DNA of 64,000 nt. It comes from Artemia franciscana (taxonomy: Eukaryota; Arthropoda; Branchiopoda; Anostraca; Artemiidae). Below are positions 10,933 through 22,569 of this stretch, one piece after another; within the stretch, counting starts at the first letter, position 1, and the number at the start of each line of letters is the position of its first letter. The position numbers were made by a program, and so were the translations under genes. The stretch spans positions 24,478,018 through 24,542,017 of the forward strand of contig NC_088867.1 of the NCBI RefSeq assembly GCF_032884065.1, read 5' to 3'. The notes below the pieces were generated by a model that was not told the DNA's origin, did not search any database, and worked only from the letters and a program-made list of their open reading frames with translations.

Positions 10933-11885
10933 CAGAACACCTCAGTTCAAGTTTATACTCCACTCATTCGACTAATATAATCGTTTACATGCCACTTGTT
11001 TGAGTGACCGTCAAACAACATTTAATATAAAACAATAAGCTGTACTGGAAATATGGTTCAATCTGACTTTTTAGGGCTATAATGAAAGAATAGCTAAAAT
11101 TGAAAGGTCAATTTTAGCAGATGAAGGGTTATAGATTGCCAAAGATTGTTCTTTTTGGCCAAAAGGAAATTATGCTTTGGATTGTGCTTTGCCAGAAGAT
11201 AAGAAGGCTGTCCTGAAAGGGCGTAAAAGAGGTCATACGAAAGCATTTAAAGGAAACTTGAATTTCCTGGGAGGAAGTAAAGAGTGAAGGTATGAATAGA
11301 TTGGGGAAGAGGAGCGTGTGTAGTTGTGTTGATCTCAGACTGCTTGGTGCTGCAGATACTTGTTAGTTGTAGTCAATAAAGTTTCTAAAAATATTGAAAA
11401 CAATAGGCTAAACTAGTTCTATCGTTTCTTCCGATATCCGCTGTGCAACTTATAATATTGAATCACAAGGTAACTGTAGTGCTCCATGGTATCTCCAAAA
11501 GCTTCCACAGCTCTGTATCGAAAGAGTCGGATCTGTTTGTCGGACTATCTGATGCGCAGCGCTAGACATACGAATTGCATACAACCCAAGATCTAAAACG
11601 AAAACGTTAAAATTCATGGTGGTAAGGAGACGTCTAATTGTTCATTCTTGTAGTTGAATCTGCTGAGTTTTGATTCTGATAGATAAAACCATCGTTGTTT
11701 GGGCATAAAAACTGTTACCTGGCTATTTTTATGATAAAAAGTCATCGGTGGGAAAGCACAATGTGCCACTTATCTGATATGTATGATAAAAAATGAAGCT
11801 GTTAGTTCTTTCAAAATAGTGAAGCCCGAGCCCAATTTTTTTTTTAAAGAAGCGTTATATGTTTTAATTGGCTCATCGAATTTTT
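10933..11885. other. spacer between two family A copies, nothing recognised
   Basis: The sequence is AT-rich with no supported ORF. It holds part of a sequence ending TTGCCAAAGATTGTTCTTT, and no similarity to other parts of the window was noticed. Confidence 0.35.
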
Positions 11886-13612
11886 GAGGAGCGACCCGGC
11901 TCAATAGTAAACGAAACTAAAAAAAAACGGAATTTTGATGCTAAAAGATACATCAAAAGAATCGAATTTTCATTCTGATTCTAAATATATAGGTTTCATC
12001 AAATTTAGTCTTTGTCATCAAAAGTTACGAGCCTGAGAAATTTGCCTTATTTTGGAAAATAGAGGGAAATACCACCTAAAAGTCATAGAATCTTAACGAA
12101 AATCAAATCATTACATTTGGCGTATCAGAGAACCCTATAGCAAAAATTTCAAGCTCTTATCTACAAAATGTGGAATTTCGTATTTTTTTGCCAGAAGACA
12201 AATCATGGGTGCGTGTTTATTTGTTTGTTTGTTTGTTTTTTTTTTTTTTCCCCAGAGGTCATCGTATTGACCAAGTGGTCCTATAATGTTGCAAGAGGGC
12301 TCATTCTAACTGAAATGAAAAGTTCTAGTGCCCTTTTTAAGTGACCAAAAAATTGGAGGGCACCTAGGACCCCTCCCACGCTCATTTTTTCCCAAAGTCA
12401 ACGGATCAAAATTTTGAGATAGCCATTTTGTTCCGAGTAGTCGAAAACCATAAGAACTATGTCTTTGGGAATGACTTACTCCCCCACAATCCCTGGGGGA
12501 GGGGCTGCAAGTTACAAACTTTGACCAGTGTTTACATATAATAGTGGTTATTGGGAAGTGTACAGACGCTTCAGGGGGATTTTGTTTGGTTTGGAGGTGG
12601 TGTTGAGGGGAGGGGGCTATATGGGAGGATCTTTCCTTGGAGGAATATGTCATGGGGGAAGAAAAATTCAATAAAACGGGCGCAGGATTTTCTAGCATTA
12701 CTATAAAAAAAAACAATGAAAAAATAAACATGAAAACGTTTTTTCAATTGAAAGTAAGGAGTAGGATTGAAACTTAAAATGAACAGAGATTATTACGCAT
12801 ATGAGGGGTTCTAAAAATACTTTAGCATAAAGAGCGAGGTATTTAGGAGGAGATAAATACCTCACTCTTTATGCTTAAGTATTTTTAGCAATTTCAACTA
12901 TTTATTCTACGGCATTTCTGATTTAGGGGTCATTCTTAAAGAATTGGGGCAAAACTTACGTTTTAGTGTAAAGAGCGAGGTATTAATGAGGGTACAAACC
13001 CCCTCGAATACATAATAAAAATATAAGAATATAAAAGTTTGTTACGTAAGTTAATTCTTAAGTTACGTATATTTTTTACTAATAAAAAAGTTCGTTAAAA
13101 ATTAAACGTTCTAGTTGCCTGTTTAAGCAACCGAAAAATTGGAGGGCAACTAGGCCTCCTTCCCCACCCCTTATTTCTCAAAATCGTCTGATCAAAACTA
13201 AGAGAAAGCCATTTAGCAAAAAAAAAAAATTAATATATAAATTTCATTTTAATGATTTATGTGCGGAGAGCCAAAATCAAACATGCATTAATTCAAAAAC
13301 GTTCAGAAATTAAATAAAAAAATAGTTTTTTTTTTTTTAACTGAAAGTAAGGAGCGACATTGAAACTTAAAACAAACAGAAATTACTCTTTATATGAAAT
13401 GGGTTGTCCCCTCCGCAATCCCTCGCTCTTTACGCTAAAGTTTACTTTTTGCCACAATTCTGCTTTTTAAAACAATTAAAAGCTTTAGCATAAAGACCGA
13501 GGGATTGCGGAGGGGACAACACATTTCGTATACGGAGTAATTTCTGTTCGTTTTAAGTTTTAATGTCGCTCCTTACTTTCAGTTAAAAAAAACTAGTTTT
13601 TTTTATTTAATC
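11886..13612 (+). mobile_element. family A element copy 3
   Basis: A near full-length copy. It lacks the 5' hairpin but starts at GGAGCGACCCGGCTCAATAG. It then shows the CGAGCCTGAG head, module 1 near 12,320-12,460 (GTGACCAAAAAATTGGAGGG), the CCCCACAATCCC linker, an inner imperfect hairpin near 12,740-13,020, module 2 near 13,100-13,220 (AACCGAAAAATTGGAGGG) and the terminal hairpin. It has no coding capacity of its own. Open frames inside it, such as 12,306-12,731, are by-products of the repeat. Confidence 0.75.
13318..13608. repeat. terminal long hairpin of family A copy 3
   Basis: Inverted arms of about 115 nt. The left arm contains AACTGAAAGTAAGGAGCGAC and CTCCGCAATCCCTCGC, and the right arm contains the complements GAGGGATTGCGGAG and GTCGCTCCTTACTTTCAGTT. 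The loop is about 45 nt. The central part, CAATCCCTC/GAGGGATTG, is specific to this copy and matched in both arms. Confidence 0.75.
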
Positions 13613-13799
13613 ATAAATAGAAACAGCTTGCAACACTAGCTGGCAGTACTTTTGGATCTTTGGGAATCTGTTCCTTTTTTGCATCTTTAAATTATTCAGG
13701 TTATTCTTAATAGGAGGTATTCTAGGAATGGGTTCTGGGAACCGCCGCATATCATAACTACTTTTTTAATTTAAGCCTTCTTGCTTGCCTTCCAAAACA

Positions 13800-14098
13800 G
13801 AGTTTTCAGCCAAAAGTGGAAATGTGGTACAAAAAAAAAAAACGAAAGCCTGTTACAACTGTTGAAAGTCCTCTCCAACATAGATCATAAAGCCGATTCA
13901 GCCTAAACACTCTAGCCTCCGCTTCAAGGACAAGTCAGAGGAGAGGAAAGCCCCCCATAAAAGAGATTTTCAGCCAAAAGTGGAAATGTGGCACAAAAAA
14001 AGCGAAAACCTGTTACAACTTTTGAGAGTCCTGTCCGACAAATATCATAAGGCCAATTCAGCTTAAACGCTCTAGTCTCTACTTCAAGGAAAAGTAAA
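13800..14098 (+). repeat. two-copy tandem repeat, about 163-bp unit
   Basis: TTTTCAGCCAAAAGTGGAAA starts both copies (near 13,804 and 13,966). Each continues with CGAAA(G/A)CCTGTTACAACT, GAAAGTCCT or GAGAGTCCT, ATCATAA(A/G)GCC and ACTCTAGCCTC or GCTCTAGTCTC. The copies diverge by roughly 10-15%. Confidence 0.6.
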
Positions 14099-14777
14099 AA
14101 CCATCCTTTTTGGACCCATTCAAGAATTATATGCAGCTTTCCAAAAAAATTGTATCATATACATCAATCTAGTTTGAGGTCTATACTTCTCATAAAACCA
14201 TTGAGAATAGAACCTTGCCACTTTTCAGTGGTAACTCAAAATCAGGGACATAGAAAAATAAATACAACAACAGAACTTTTGTTGCTCTCACAGTTCAACA
14301 AAATGGGATTTTTTTTTCTGTGATTCTTCAACGGATGAAATATCCGAAAAGTTATACACATATAAATAAATATGAATCTTCAACTGTTTGAAAACGTACT
14401 TCCACTTCTTTAGTAAATCAATGAATAAAATTTTAAATCGTATCCGAGTTACAAATTAACCTATAATAAAAAAAGAAAATGACAAATTGGATTTCGGCTT
14501 GTTGTATTGGACGACTTCAGTAGAATTAATGTATGTATATTTTTTTTTTTAATTTGCAAGTTGATTCTTGTGATTTGTAGCTTGATTCATGTTCAGAATT
14601 AGCCCCTCGCTTTTTATTATTTCAAAATTTGGCCAGTGTTTCAGAAAACATCAGTAAGATAAAGACAAAACATTTACCATTCAGTGAAACGTATCAACTA
14701 TTGAGTAACTTATTTGATTTTGTAAGATTATTTTCATTGTAAAAGTTTAATTAAATGTAAACATTCTCTTTCATCGT
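14099..14777. other. no recognisable feature
   Basis: AT-rich single-copy-looking sequence. No ORF, exon or repeat was identified. Confidence 0.35.
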
Positions 14778-15112
14778 AGGCAACGCAATAGCGCTGCCTA
14801 AGCGCTATGATTATTATTAATCATATGGATTATTATGCTGCCAATGGATTATTATTATTTTTTTGTTTTGTTTTAGATCAGGGCATTTTGTATAGATGCA
14901 TTTGTCGTAGAAACTTCAAAAAGGGCTCATTCGATTGAAAATTGAAAGGACAGTCGCCCCTTGCCCATCATTTACCCTAGCACATTTACCCATTACACAC
15001 ATTGTATTCAAATTTCCTTTTTGGATACCCATTTGGTTCAGCGTAGTTGAAAGTTCCGGAAATTATGTTTTTGAGGATGAATCCCCCCAGGCTGTAGAAA
15101 TGGCTTTTCAGA
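14778..15112 (+). repeat. diverged copy of the family A-related module with imperfect 5' hairpin
   Basis: It begins near TAGCGCTGCCTAAGCGCTA and contains GATCAGGGCATTTTGTA, GTCGTAGAAACTTC, GGCTCATTCGATTG and TTGAGGATGAATCCCCCC. The same order occurs at 27,610-27,930 and, more weakly, in the head of module 1 of family A. The ORF at 14,935-15,198 lies in this repeat and is not supported as a gene. Confidence 0.5.
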
Positions 15113-15600
15113 ATTGTAGAAGTTTTGAGGGGTGTCAAAGGGTCAGTCATGGTGTGGAACGGTGGTGTGAATTGACATGGTGTTCCACAGAAGGTTAGTC
15201 TGCAAAAACATGAGCCAGTGTATTTAATGCATGATATTTAAAAATAAATATCTTAAAAATGTCTTAGAAGTGATGAGGGACGCCAGGGGATGCCAGAGGG
15301 TCAGTAATAAAGTGGCACGATGGTGTGAATTGACATGGTGTGTCACGGAGGGCTGGATTGCAAATAACATGAAATAATAGACTTAATGCATGGTCTTTAA
15401 CAAGAAATTATATGTAAAATTTTTCGGGATGATGAGGGGTGGTAGAGGGTGAAAGTTGGTCAGCAATAGTGTGGCACGGTGGTGTGAGTTGACATGGTGT
15501 ATCACGGAGGGTAGGGTTGCGAAAACATGAAGTGATGGATTTATTGCATGATTTTTATCAAGAAAACATCTGGAAAATGTCTTAGGAATGATGATAGGGT
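15113..15600 (+). repeat. tandem array, about 158-bp unit, three copies
   Basis: The landmark TTGACATGG recurs at 15,172, 15,329 and 15,489. Each copy also carries GGTCAG, GTGGCACG or GTGTGGAACG, TGTCACGGAGGG-like sequence and TTAATGCATG or TTATTGCATG. The units are diverged and non-coding. Confidence 0.65.
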
Positions 15601-15604
15601 GCTG

Positions 15605-16365
15605 TATATAAGCCATTTAGCGTCAAGAGCTGGAAAATGGCATGGAATATCGAAATCTAGCAGCGAAATAGCAAGTTTCCACTGTTCAAATAAACATAAT
15701 GGTCAGTGTTTAGTTTATCAGTTTATTTTTGAGAGGAAAAGGCCGAGAAACCCTAAGGTGTAATAATTTACCCCCCATGGTTGTCAATGGGAGTGGAATA
15801 TTGTGCCACGCTAGCCTCAATTGATAGGAGTCACCAGAAAAAACGCTAGTGGGGATTTTTCATTAATTTTAAATCATCGATTCTAGTGTAAACGAATATT
15901 TTTATAGGAAAATGCCCAAAAAATGCTCTTTGTCTGACAATACTTGCTAGTCGGCTCCGTGTGTCAGCCATTCAATGGCACAGGCTGGGAATTGCGATGG
16001 AATACCGCAATATAGCAATAAAACGGCAAGTTTCCGCTATTCAAATAAAACAGTGGGCGCTTGTGAGTTTATAAATTTATTTTTGAGAGAAAAAGTTTGA
16101 AAAACGCTCATAAATGATAATATGCCCCTGGAAAGTGTCATTGGGGGATGGTGCATTAAGCCTCGCTGGCCTAAATTTCTAGGAGTCATCAGAAGGAACG
16201 CTATTGGGGAATTTTTAAGTAAGTTTAAACGATCGATTCCAGTGTAAATGAATATTTATGTTTGAAAATTCTCCAAAAATGCCATAAGTGCAATAATGCC
16301 TGATAGAGGGTACCATTTGTCACCCATTGACCTTCACAGGCCGGGAATGGAGGTGAAATCATAGC
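15605..16365 (+). repeat. tandem array, about 355-bp unit, two copies plus a start
   Basis: GCAAGTTTCCACTGTTCAAA at 15,671 matches GCAAGTTTCCGCTATTCAAA at 16,026. The pairs GTCACCAGAAAAAACGCTAG and GTCATCAGAAGGAACGCTAT, and CGATTCTAGTGTAAACGAAT and CGATTCCAGTGTAAATGAAT, show the same spacing. A third copy begins with the CACCCATTGACC block near 16,325. It directly follows the 158-bp array. Confidence 0.65.
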
Positions 16366-17044
16366 ATGAAAAAATGAACAAAAACTAGAATTAAGCTACT
16401 TGTCTTGTACCCCCGTTTTCCTATGTTTTGATCAGATTTAGATCATTCTAAAAAAAATATTTCTAAACGTTCCCAAGAAGAAATATTTTCCTAGGTTTTG
16501 ATAAATTCTTTAGGAAGGACCCCCAAAATGCTAGGATCATATTGCTAAGAAGTGAAAAATCGCTTTGTCATGGTTTATATTACCCAGCATTACTTAGCAA
16601 TCAGGTGCACTTCAAATATAATCGAACTCTAGTATTCGATTTTCCCTCTGCATCTTGGTTATTACAGTCAAAGGAAACACATAATCAATAGCATAATCAT
16701 TCTATTGATTTGGGAGAGGGATTTTCCAATTGGTCAAATAGGTTATTTCGTAGGACTTATTTCGTGAATCATAAAATTAGAAAGGCTTTCATAGTCCACC
16801 TGCTTAATGCTCTATTTAATTGGATAGAAACACCTTTTCGAATCTTACTTGGGACAAAAATGATTATAATATTAAGGTTCCCTGAGAAAAATGTATTCAA
16901 AAAAATGAATTCTAAAATAGAAAAAAAACGGCCTCGAAAGAAGTAGAAATCCAGAAGAAAAAAAACACATTGAAAGAAGATAAAAAACACATTGAAAGAA
17001 AAAGATATCACGAAGAAAAAAATCTTTTAAAGTATTATTTTAAC
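16366..17044. other. no recognisable feature
   Basis: AT-rich sequence with an A-rich stretch at 16,915-17,010. The short ORFs here come from low-complexity sequence. Confidence 0.35.
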
Positions 17045-17330
17045 ACCGATATGTGTACCATCATTACATAACATCCCGTGTGTGCGTTGTCATTACGTAA
17101 CATCCCACGTGTGCACTGTCATAACGTTACACCCACATTTTCCCTCGTCATTTCGTAACACTCATGTGTAAGATTACGATACACCCCACATGTGCCCCCG
17201 TCAATACGTAACAACGACGAGTGCGCTGCCATTACGTAGCACCCCAGGTGTGCACCGCAGTTACGTCAGATCTGCGTGTAATATTGTGTCAAATCCCACT
17301 TGTCCCCCCGCCATTACGTGACAGCCACGG
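17045..17330. repeat. degenerate minisatellite with GTCATTACGTAAC core
   Basis: About eight diverged units of roughly 30-36 bp. Each combines a GTCATTACGTAAC-like core (for example 17,089, 17,127-region and 17,198-region variants) with CACGTGTGC or CATGTGTGC. The core ATTACGTAA is palindromic. It is unusually GC- and CG-rich for this window. Confidence 0.55.
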
Positions 17331-17581
17331 TGATTCTGAAGAAAGGAAGCCCTTGTCCTCGTAGGTTTTTTAAACACTCTCAATTATATAACAATCTTAG
17401 AAATTCTTGTGTAAAGAAGACCCTGAAGTTTTTTTTCTTTTCTAAGAATCAGAAAAACTATGAAATAACAACCACTGCAATAATAATTCGGTCGGGGCCC
17501 CTGAATGTTTTTTTTTAAAGAGCCAGAGAAACTATTAGGTAAAACACAAACTCTATTGTGTAACCACGACAGTAATCATGT

Positions 17582-17594
17582 TTTATTATTATTA

Positions 17595-17641
<47 letters not shown>

Positions 17642-17665
17642 GTTATTATAATTATTATTATATTT
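17582..17665. repeat. (ATT)n microsatellite
   Basis: An almost pure TTA/ATT run with a few interruptions. Its poly-tyrosine reading frame is not a gene. It is probably the 3' tail of the retroelement at 17,582-18,590. Confidence 0.85.
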
Positions 17666-18590
17666 ATTACCCACAATCATACAAAGGTATAAACAGCGGA
17701 GTAGAGAGAAAAATTAATAAACAAGCAAAAACCAAAAGTAGACGCAACTCAGCAATAGCAATCACAGCAAAGCTAATATAGCAAAGAAAAATAGTATAAA
17801 AAATAGACTAACAGTTCAGTATAACAGACGAAGTAAAGCTATATTGATAATCAGAAATATTTACAAACACACATTGACCACCTCTCATGTTTCGTATTCA
17901 ATATTATCATATTTATTTCTAACCCGCAAAGATAACACTATGGAGAAAAGAAACAAAATCAACAAAGCAACCAAACACTAAACACTCATCCCGCCTCAGG
18001 GAGAAAAAAACGAAAAAGAGCGTCATAATCACACAATCTAGTCAACGTCCTTTGACACATATCTCCATTAAAATCCTTAATTTGTAAAGGCATATCTAAA
18101 AGGTCAAATCATTCAACTATATCCTCATTATGATACCACTTTGGTAAATAAAGTAAAAACTTACAATATTCAGAATATGCTACTCAAATTGTGGAGATAT
18201 GCTTTTTCCTAAAAAAATGTGAGCAACCGCACAGAAAAAGGATTGCTGGCGAAGCAAAACTATGGTACAATCTGCAAAGATCCTTTCGATTATATGTTCA
18301 TTTGTTGGGCGATATCTTACCATAAGCAGTACGAATATTTTTAATAGTATTTTTGACTAAATGTGAACATGCAGAAGATGACAAACTTTCAAGAGAGATA
18401 CCAAGCCAATTTAATTGTGAAGAACATATGAGAAGTATTTTTTAATTACAAAGGGGCTACAAAGTATTGGCTATTAAAACATACATACTCACCCTTTTGA
18501 AGGTTAATAGAAAGTCCAACAGACTCAAGGATGACTTTAAATGCGAAAAATTAAAACGAAATTAGCATATTAATTTTTGGCTAAATGGCG
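17582..18590 (-). mobile_element. degraded non-LTR retrotransposon 3' part with (TAA)n-type tail
   Basis: Minus-strand frames from about 18,560 down read SVGLSINLQKGEYVCFNSQ, then LYHSFASPAILFLCG, YCKFLLYLPKWYHNEDIVE, DMPLQIKDF and RLCDYDALFRFFLPEAG, with several stops and shifts. The GLSIN..K block and the KFLL.LP.W.RN-like block are typical of the part of non-LTR polyproteins after the catalytic box. The 3' UTR follows, and the ATT-rich microsatellite at 17,582-17,665 is an ATAATA tail on the element strand, as in I-like elements. The clade is uncertain. Confidence 0.55.
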
Positions 18591-19768
18591 TTCCCATAGT
18601 TTTGATCGGACGATTTTTATAAGCAAAGGGGTGGAGGAGGAGGCTTAGTGGCCTTCCGAGTTTTGGTTACTTAGGCAACTAGAACTTTTTAATTTTTTCA
18701 CCAATGTTATTATTAGTAATAAATATATGTAACATATGATTTAACTTATGTAACGAACTTCTATATTTGTATATTCTTGTTTCTTATATGAGGGGTCTCG
18801 CCCTCTCGTCAACACCTCACTCTTTACACTAAAGCTTGAATGTTGTCCCAATTCTGTAAGAATTGCTCCTGAATTACAAAGGCCGTAGAATAAATAGTTG
18901 ACATTACTAAAAAGACTTTAGCGTAAAGAGCGAGGTATTGTGGAGGAGACGGACCCCCTTATATACGAAATAATTTATGTTCATTTTATGTTTTACTGCT
19001 GCTCCTTACTTCCAGCTGAAAATCTTTTTTTTTATTTATTTTCACATTGTTTTTTTTTTATCACGCCAGAAAATCATGTGCCCCTTCATAAAAATTCTCT
19101 TCCCTCATGAGAAATTCCTCCATAGAAAGATCCTCCCACATAATCCTCTCTCCTCGGCCACCCCCAACGCGAAAAAGTCCCCCCTGAAAACATCTGTACA
19201 CTTCCCAATAACCATTACTATATGTAAACACTGGTCAAAGTTTGTAACTTGTAGCACCTCCAACGGAGACTGTGGGGGAGTAAGTCATCGTAAAAGACAT
19301 AATTATTTGGTTCTTCAACTATGCTGAACAAAATGGTTATCTCAAAATTTTTATCCGGAGACGTTGGGAAATAATGAGTGTGGGAGGGGGTCTAGTTGCC
19401 CTCTAATTGTTTTGGTCACTTAAAAAAGGCACTAGAGCTTATAATTTCTGTTAGAATGAGCCCTCTTGCAACATTCTAGGATTACTGGGTCGATACGATC
19501 ACTCCTGGAAAAAAAATTGTGATGTTCGTTAAGATTCTAGGCTTTTTAGGCGGTGTTTCCCCCTATTTTCTAAAATGAGGAAAATTTTCTCAGGTTCGTA
19601 ACTTTTGAATGGTAAGACTAAACTTGAAGAAACTTGTATATTTAAAATCAGCATAAAATGCAATTCTTTTGCTGTAACTATTGGTATCAAATTTTAATTT
19701 TTTTAGAGTTTCGATTACTAATGAGCAGGATCGCTGCATACTACAGTTCGTTACCACGAACTGCTTGA
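18565..19768 (-). mobile_element. family A element copy 4, truncated
   Basis: On the minus strand it begins TCAAGCAGTTCGTGGTAACG with an intact 5' hairpin (arms CAGTTCGT and ACGAACTG). It continues through the head, module 1 (near 19,330-19,440), the linker, the inner hairpin (near 18,780-19,020) and module 2 to about 18,565, where the terminal hairpin is missing. Its 5' end abuts the decayed coding remnant at 19,778. Confidence 0.72.
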
Positions 19769-19777
19769 TGATTGTGG

Positions 19778-20474
19778 TCATTCGATAGACTAGAAGTTAT
19801 TTGCGATAAAGTCTCACTCTCTGGAAGTCTTCCCCAACGGGCTTTTATTGGACCTATCATGGTTTTTCTAAACTCTTGGCGATCTCTCTCTATATATGCC
19901 TCCCTTGCTACTCTTTCAGCTTCCTCTTTTCGTTCCTTAGCTATTCTTTCTTCTCTATTTCTTTTCTATCTTCCTGCTCTTCCCGTTATCTGACTTCCTC
20001 TCTTTCCATTAAGGAATTTGCGTAAGATCTACTTTGATGCTTTTTCGTGTCCCCCTATTGAACATGAACTCCTACTACTCCTACTGTTTTTTCTTCTTTG
20101 ATTCTCTTTGTCGTTATACCCTCTTAATTCATTTTCTGAGTTTGTTCGTTTTCCATTTCTTCGTTCCGCATCTGTATTATCTCTGACCGGCATCTCCCCC
20201 TCATTTTGCTTACCATCTGAGTGATGAGCATGTCTCGTTTTTTCATTATTATAACTTCCGTGTCTACTTCTTACCCTCTCATATTACCCAGTACGCCCCT
20301 TCCTAATTGCATTCTTTGTAGTGTCATTTCTGTTTCTCTATCTGAGTCTTCCCTATCTGGAAATAATTCCTTTTGGGTCTGGAGTCTATTCTGTTCTCTT
20401 TCTACAATTCGTACTGAAGATCGTCCTATTTTTGAGTCTACTGGGAAGTTACCCCCTTTGTACGGGTCATGACT
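19778..20474 (-). pseudogene. decayed arginine/serine-rich, coiled-coil-like coding remnant
   Basis: Minus-strand frames joined across at least three shifts read HDPYKGGNFPVDSKIGRSS, VREREQ-like acidic/basic stretch (VRIVEREQNRLQTQ), SDRETEMTLQRMQ, then KTRHAHHSDGKQNEG, NQRRKNSRSSRSSCS, KHQSRSYANSLMERE, then ERIAKERKEEAERV and AYIERDRQEF and GPIKARWGRLPESE. There are stops between the pieces. Composition is strongly coding-like (charged, RS-rich, then heptad-like) over about 700 bp without introns, which suggests a processed pseudogene or an old mobile-element ORF. I do not recognise the protein. Family A copy 4 truncates it at its 3' side. Confidence 0.4.
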
Positions 20475-22569
20475 CTCTGTTTCACCCCCCTGAACGAGCA
20501 GAAATTAACTGAACGAGCGTAAATTCACTGAAAACGAATAGAAATTAACATGATAAAGGTTCACAACCCTTATGCCTTCTCAAGGTCAGAAAATAATTTG
20601 CACTTTACTGAAAATATACAAATTCTGTGCATTGTCAGTTTAATATACATATGCTCATATTTAAAATCTTAGTAGTTTTTGTTTTATTAAAGTTATGAAA
20701 GTGGAAACATTCAAATTTTTTTCAGGAAAGTAACCCTCATGTTCTGGCCTTGTGAAGGCATAGGAGTTGTTAACCCTAATCGTGTTAATTTCTGCTCCTT
20801 TTGAGTTTAGCTCGGTTATTTATTGTGAGTTCTGTTCGTTTTAAGTTTCATTTATTTATAAATGCGAATTTATTTTAGTTTTACGCTAGTCAGATTAATT
20901 GATTCTATTTTTGCTCATTTTTGGTTTAAGTTTTTTTTAATTAATATATTGAAAGAAGCAACGCTGTGCAAATGTAACACCGAGCTTGCAGACACTTTTG
21001 GACGGTTGTGGATTATCTCTAGCATTTAAAGAATGGCACCAGAATAACCCTATATTTACCCACCTATGTTTGGTGATCGTTGTGTTGTTCATTAATTTAT
21101 ATTTATGATACGGGAAACTGACGCAGCAATCAAGAGTACATATTTTTTTGCTTTTTTTGTCCATAAAAATTGTGTAATTGGACCAATTATTATCTGTATT
21201 TTTTTTTAGCTTTGAAAAAGTAAACATACACTCTTATCGCTGAGGAGACATTAGTCTTATGTTTTTAATGACAGCCGAATCCTAATGGAAGAGCGTTTAA
21301 TAATATAAGAGATGTTATACACTAAGTTATAAAGTTATCAGTTGGCGCTGAGTCTAATCAGGTATTATTCTTAAATGTTACAATATTTTTAATCTGAATT
21401 GCTATTCTTTAACACTTTTTTTAAACCAAAAAAAAAATGGATAAACTAGAGCAGTGGAAGTACACTGAACCCATTTAGATCCTGGATTATAAAAATTAGA
21501 TTTAAATATAATAGTTTCGTAAGATATTGAGTAAATATTAACCACATATATTCCGTCATCGGTTGATATAATTGCTATTACAGCAGGTATGTGTATAAAA
21601 ATAATTTTTGAGAGGAGGAAGATGGAAGTGACAGGCAAGTTAGGAAAATGTGAAACAAGAAAAATATTAGGGGTAATGTAAGTCATCCAAGGATCAATTG
21701 TAGAAAACCGAGATTTTGAGGGAGAAGGGAGGCTACTTTCCCGAAGACCCCACCACCCTATGTTTGTGCCCTTATGCCTGACAGTATGCTAAAGTCTGTG
21801 GCTGATGGAACATCTGCGAATTTTTACCATAATTTTATCGGTGCGCCACCAAAATGTTTATTCATGCTGGTGTGCCTTTCATAGGCAGCGCGCCACCGGT
21901 AAATTTGCATGAAATTGGGGTCTAATTTTTAGAATAGACTATTTATACGAACGAAAAAAATGAATTAAACAGCCTGATTGGAGGAAAGTTCTTATTTGGT
22001 CATAGATTGAAGAAAACAATAACACGTTAAAAACGACATCATTAAAGTTTTATTTATCATTTAATGCTTAAGGCCCTCTAGAGCCTAGAATGTCATTTGT
22101 ACTTTACTAGAAATATAATACAAAAAATGAACCGACTCTCAATGCTAATCAAGGTTGCGGGAAGGAAAAAAGTATCTCTTAGAATAAATACATTCCTGCC
22201 TTTCAATTGAATTCTTAAATTGAATTTTAGCATATCATGGCACTTTTTGTCGATAGTTTTCCTTTTTACTCTAGTTTATTCGAAGGAGTAGAAAATAATT
22301 GATAGTGAAATACGAATTTTGAAACGTACACCCGTAATTTTTAGAGCAATCTGTTTAGTTTGGTGAAGCGATGTTTTAAATTGACGTAATCTATAAATTG
22401 TTTGTCAGTTGATTTCAAACATTTGAAAGACACGTATTTAAAAGTTAGAAATAAAAAATGTTTATCAAAATTTACAGGTATCAAGTCCTAAGTAAAAGTA
22501 TTTTTTCAGGATTTCAGGATCTAACATGTTTAAATATAAATTATGCCGGCTTGACGACCGGTTACAGAC
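20475..22569. other. no recognisable gene
   Basis: Near 20,490-20,560 there are short direct repeats of GAACGAGCAGAAATTAAC type, also echoed near 30,600 and 55,530. The rest is AT-rich, and the ORFs at 20,937-21,227 and 21,402-21,686 lack protein-like features. Confidence 0.35.

Noticed and set aside
12306-12731. 141-codon minus-strand ORF with proline-rich ends
   Set aside because: It lies in family A. Other copies carry the same sequence with stops in that frame, so it is not conserved as protein.
17578-17781. Poly-tyrosine ORF
   Set aside because: It translates an (ATT)n microsatellite.
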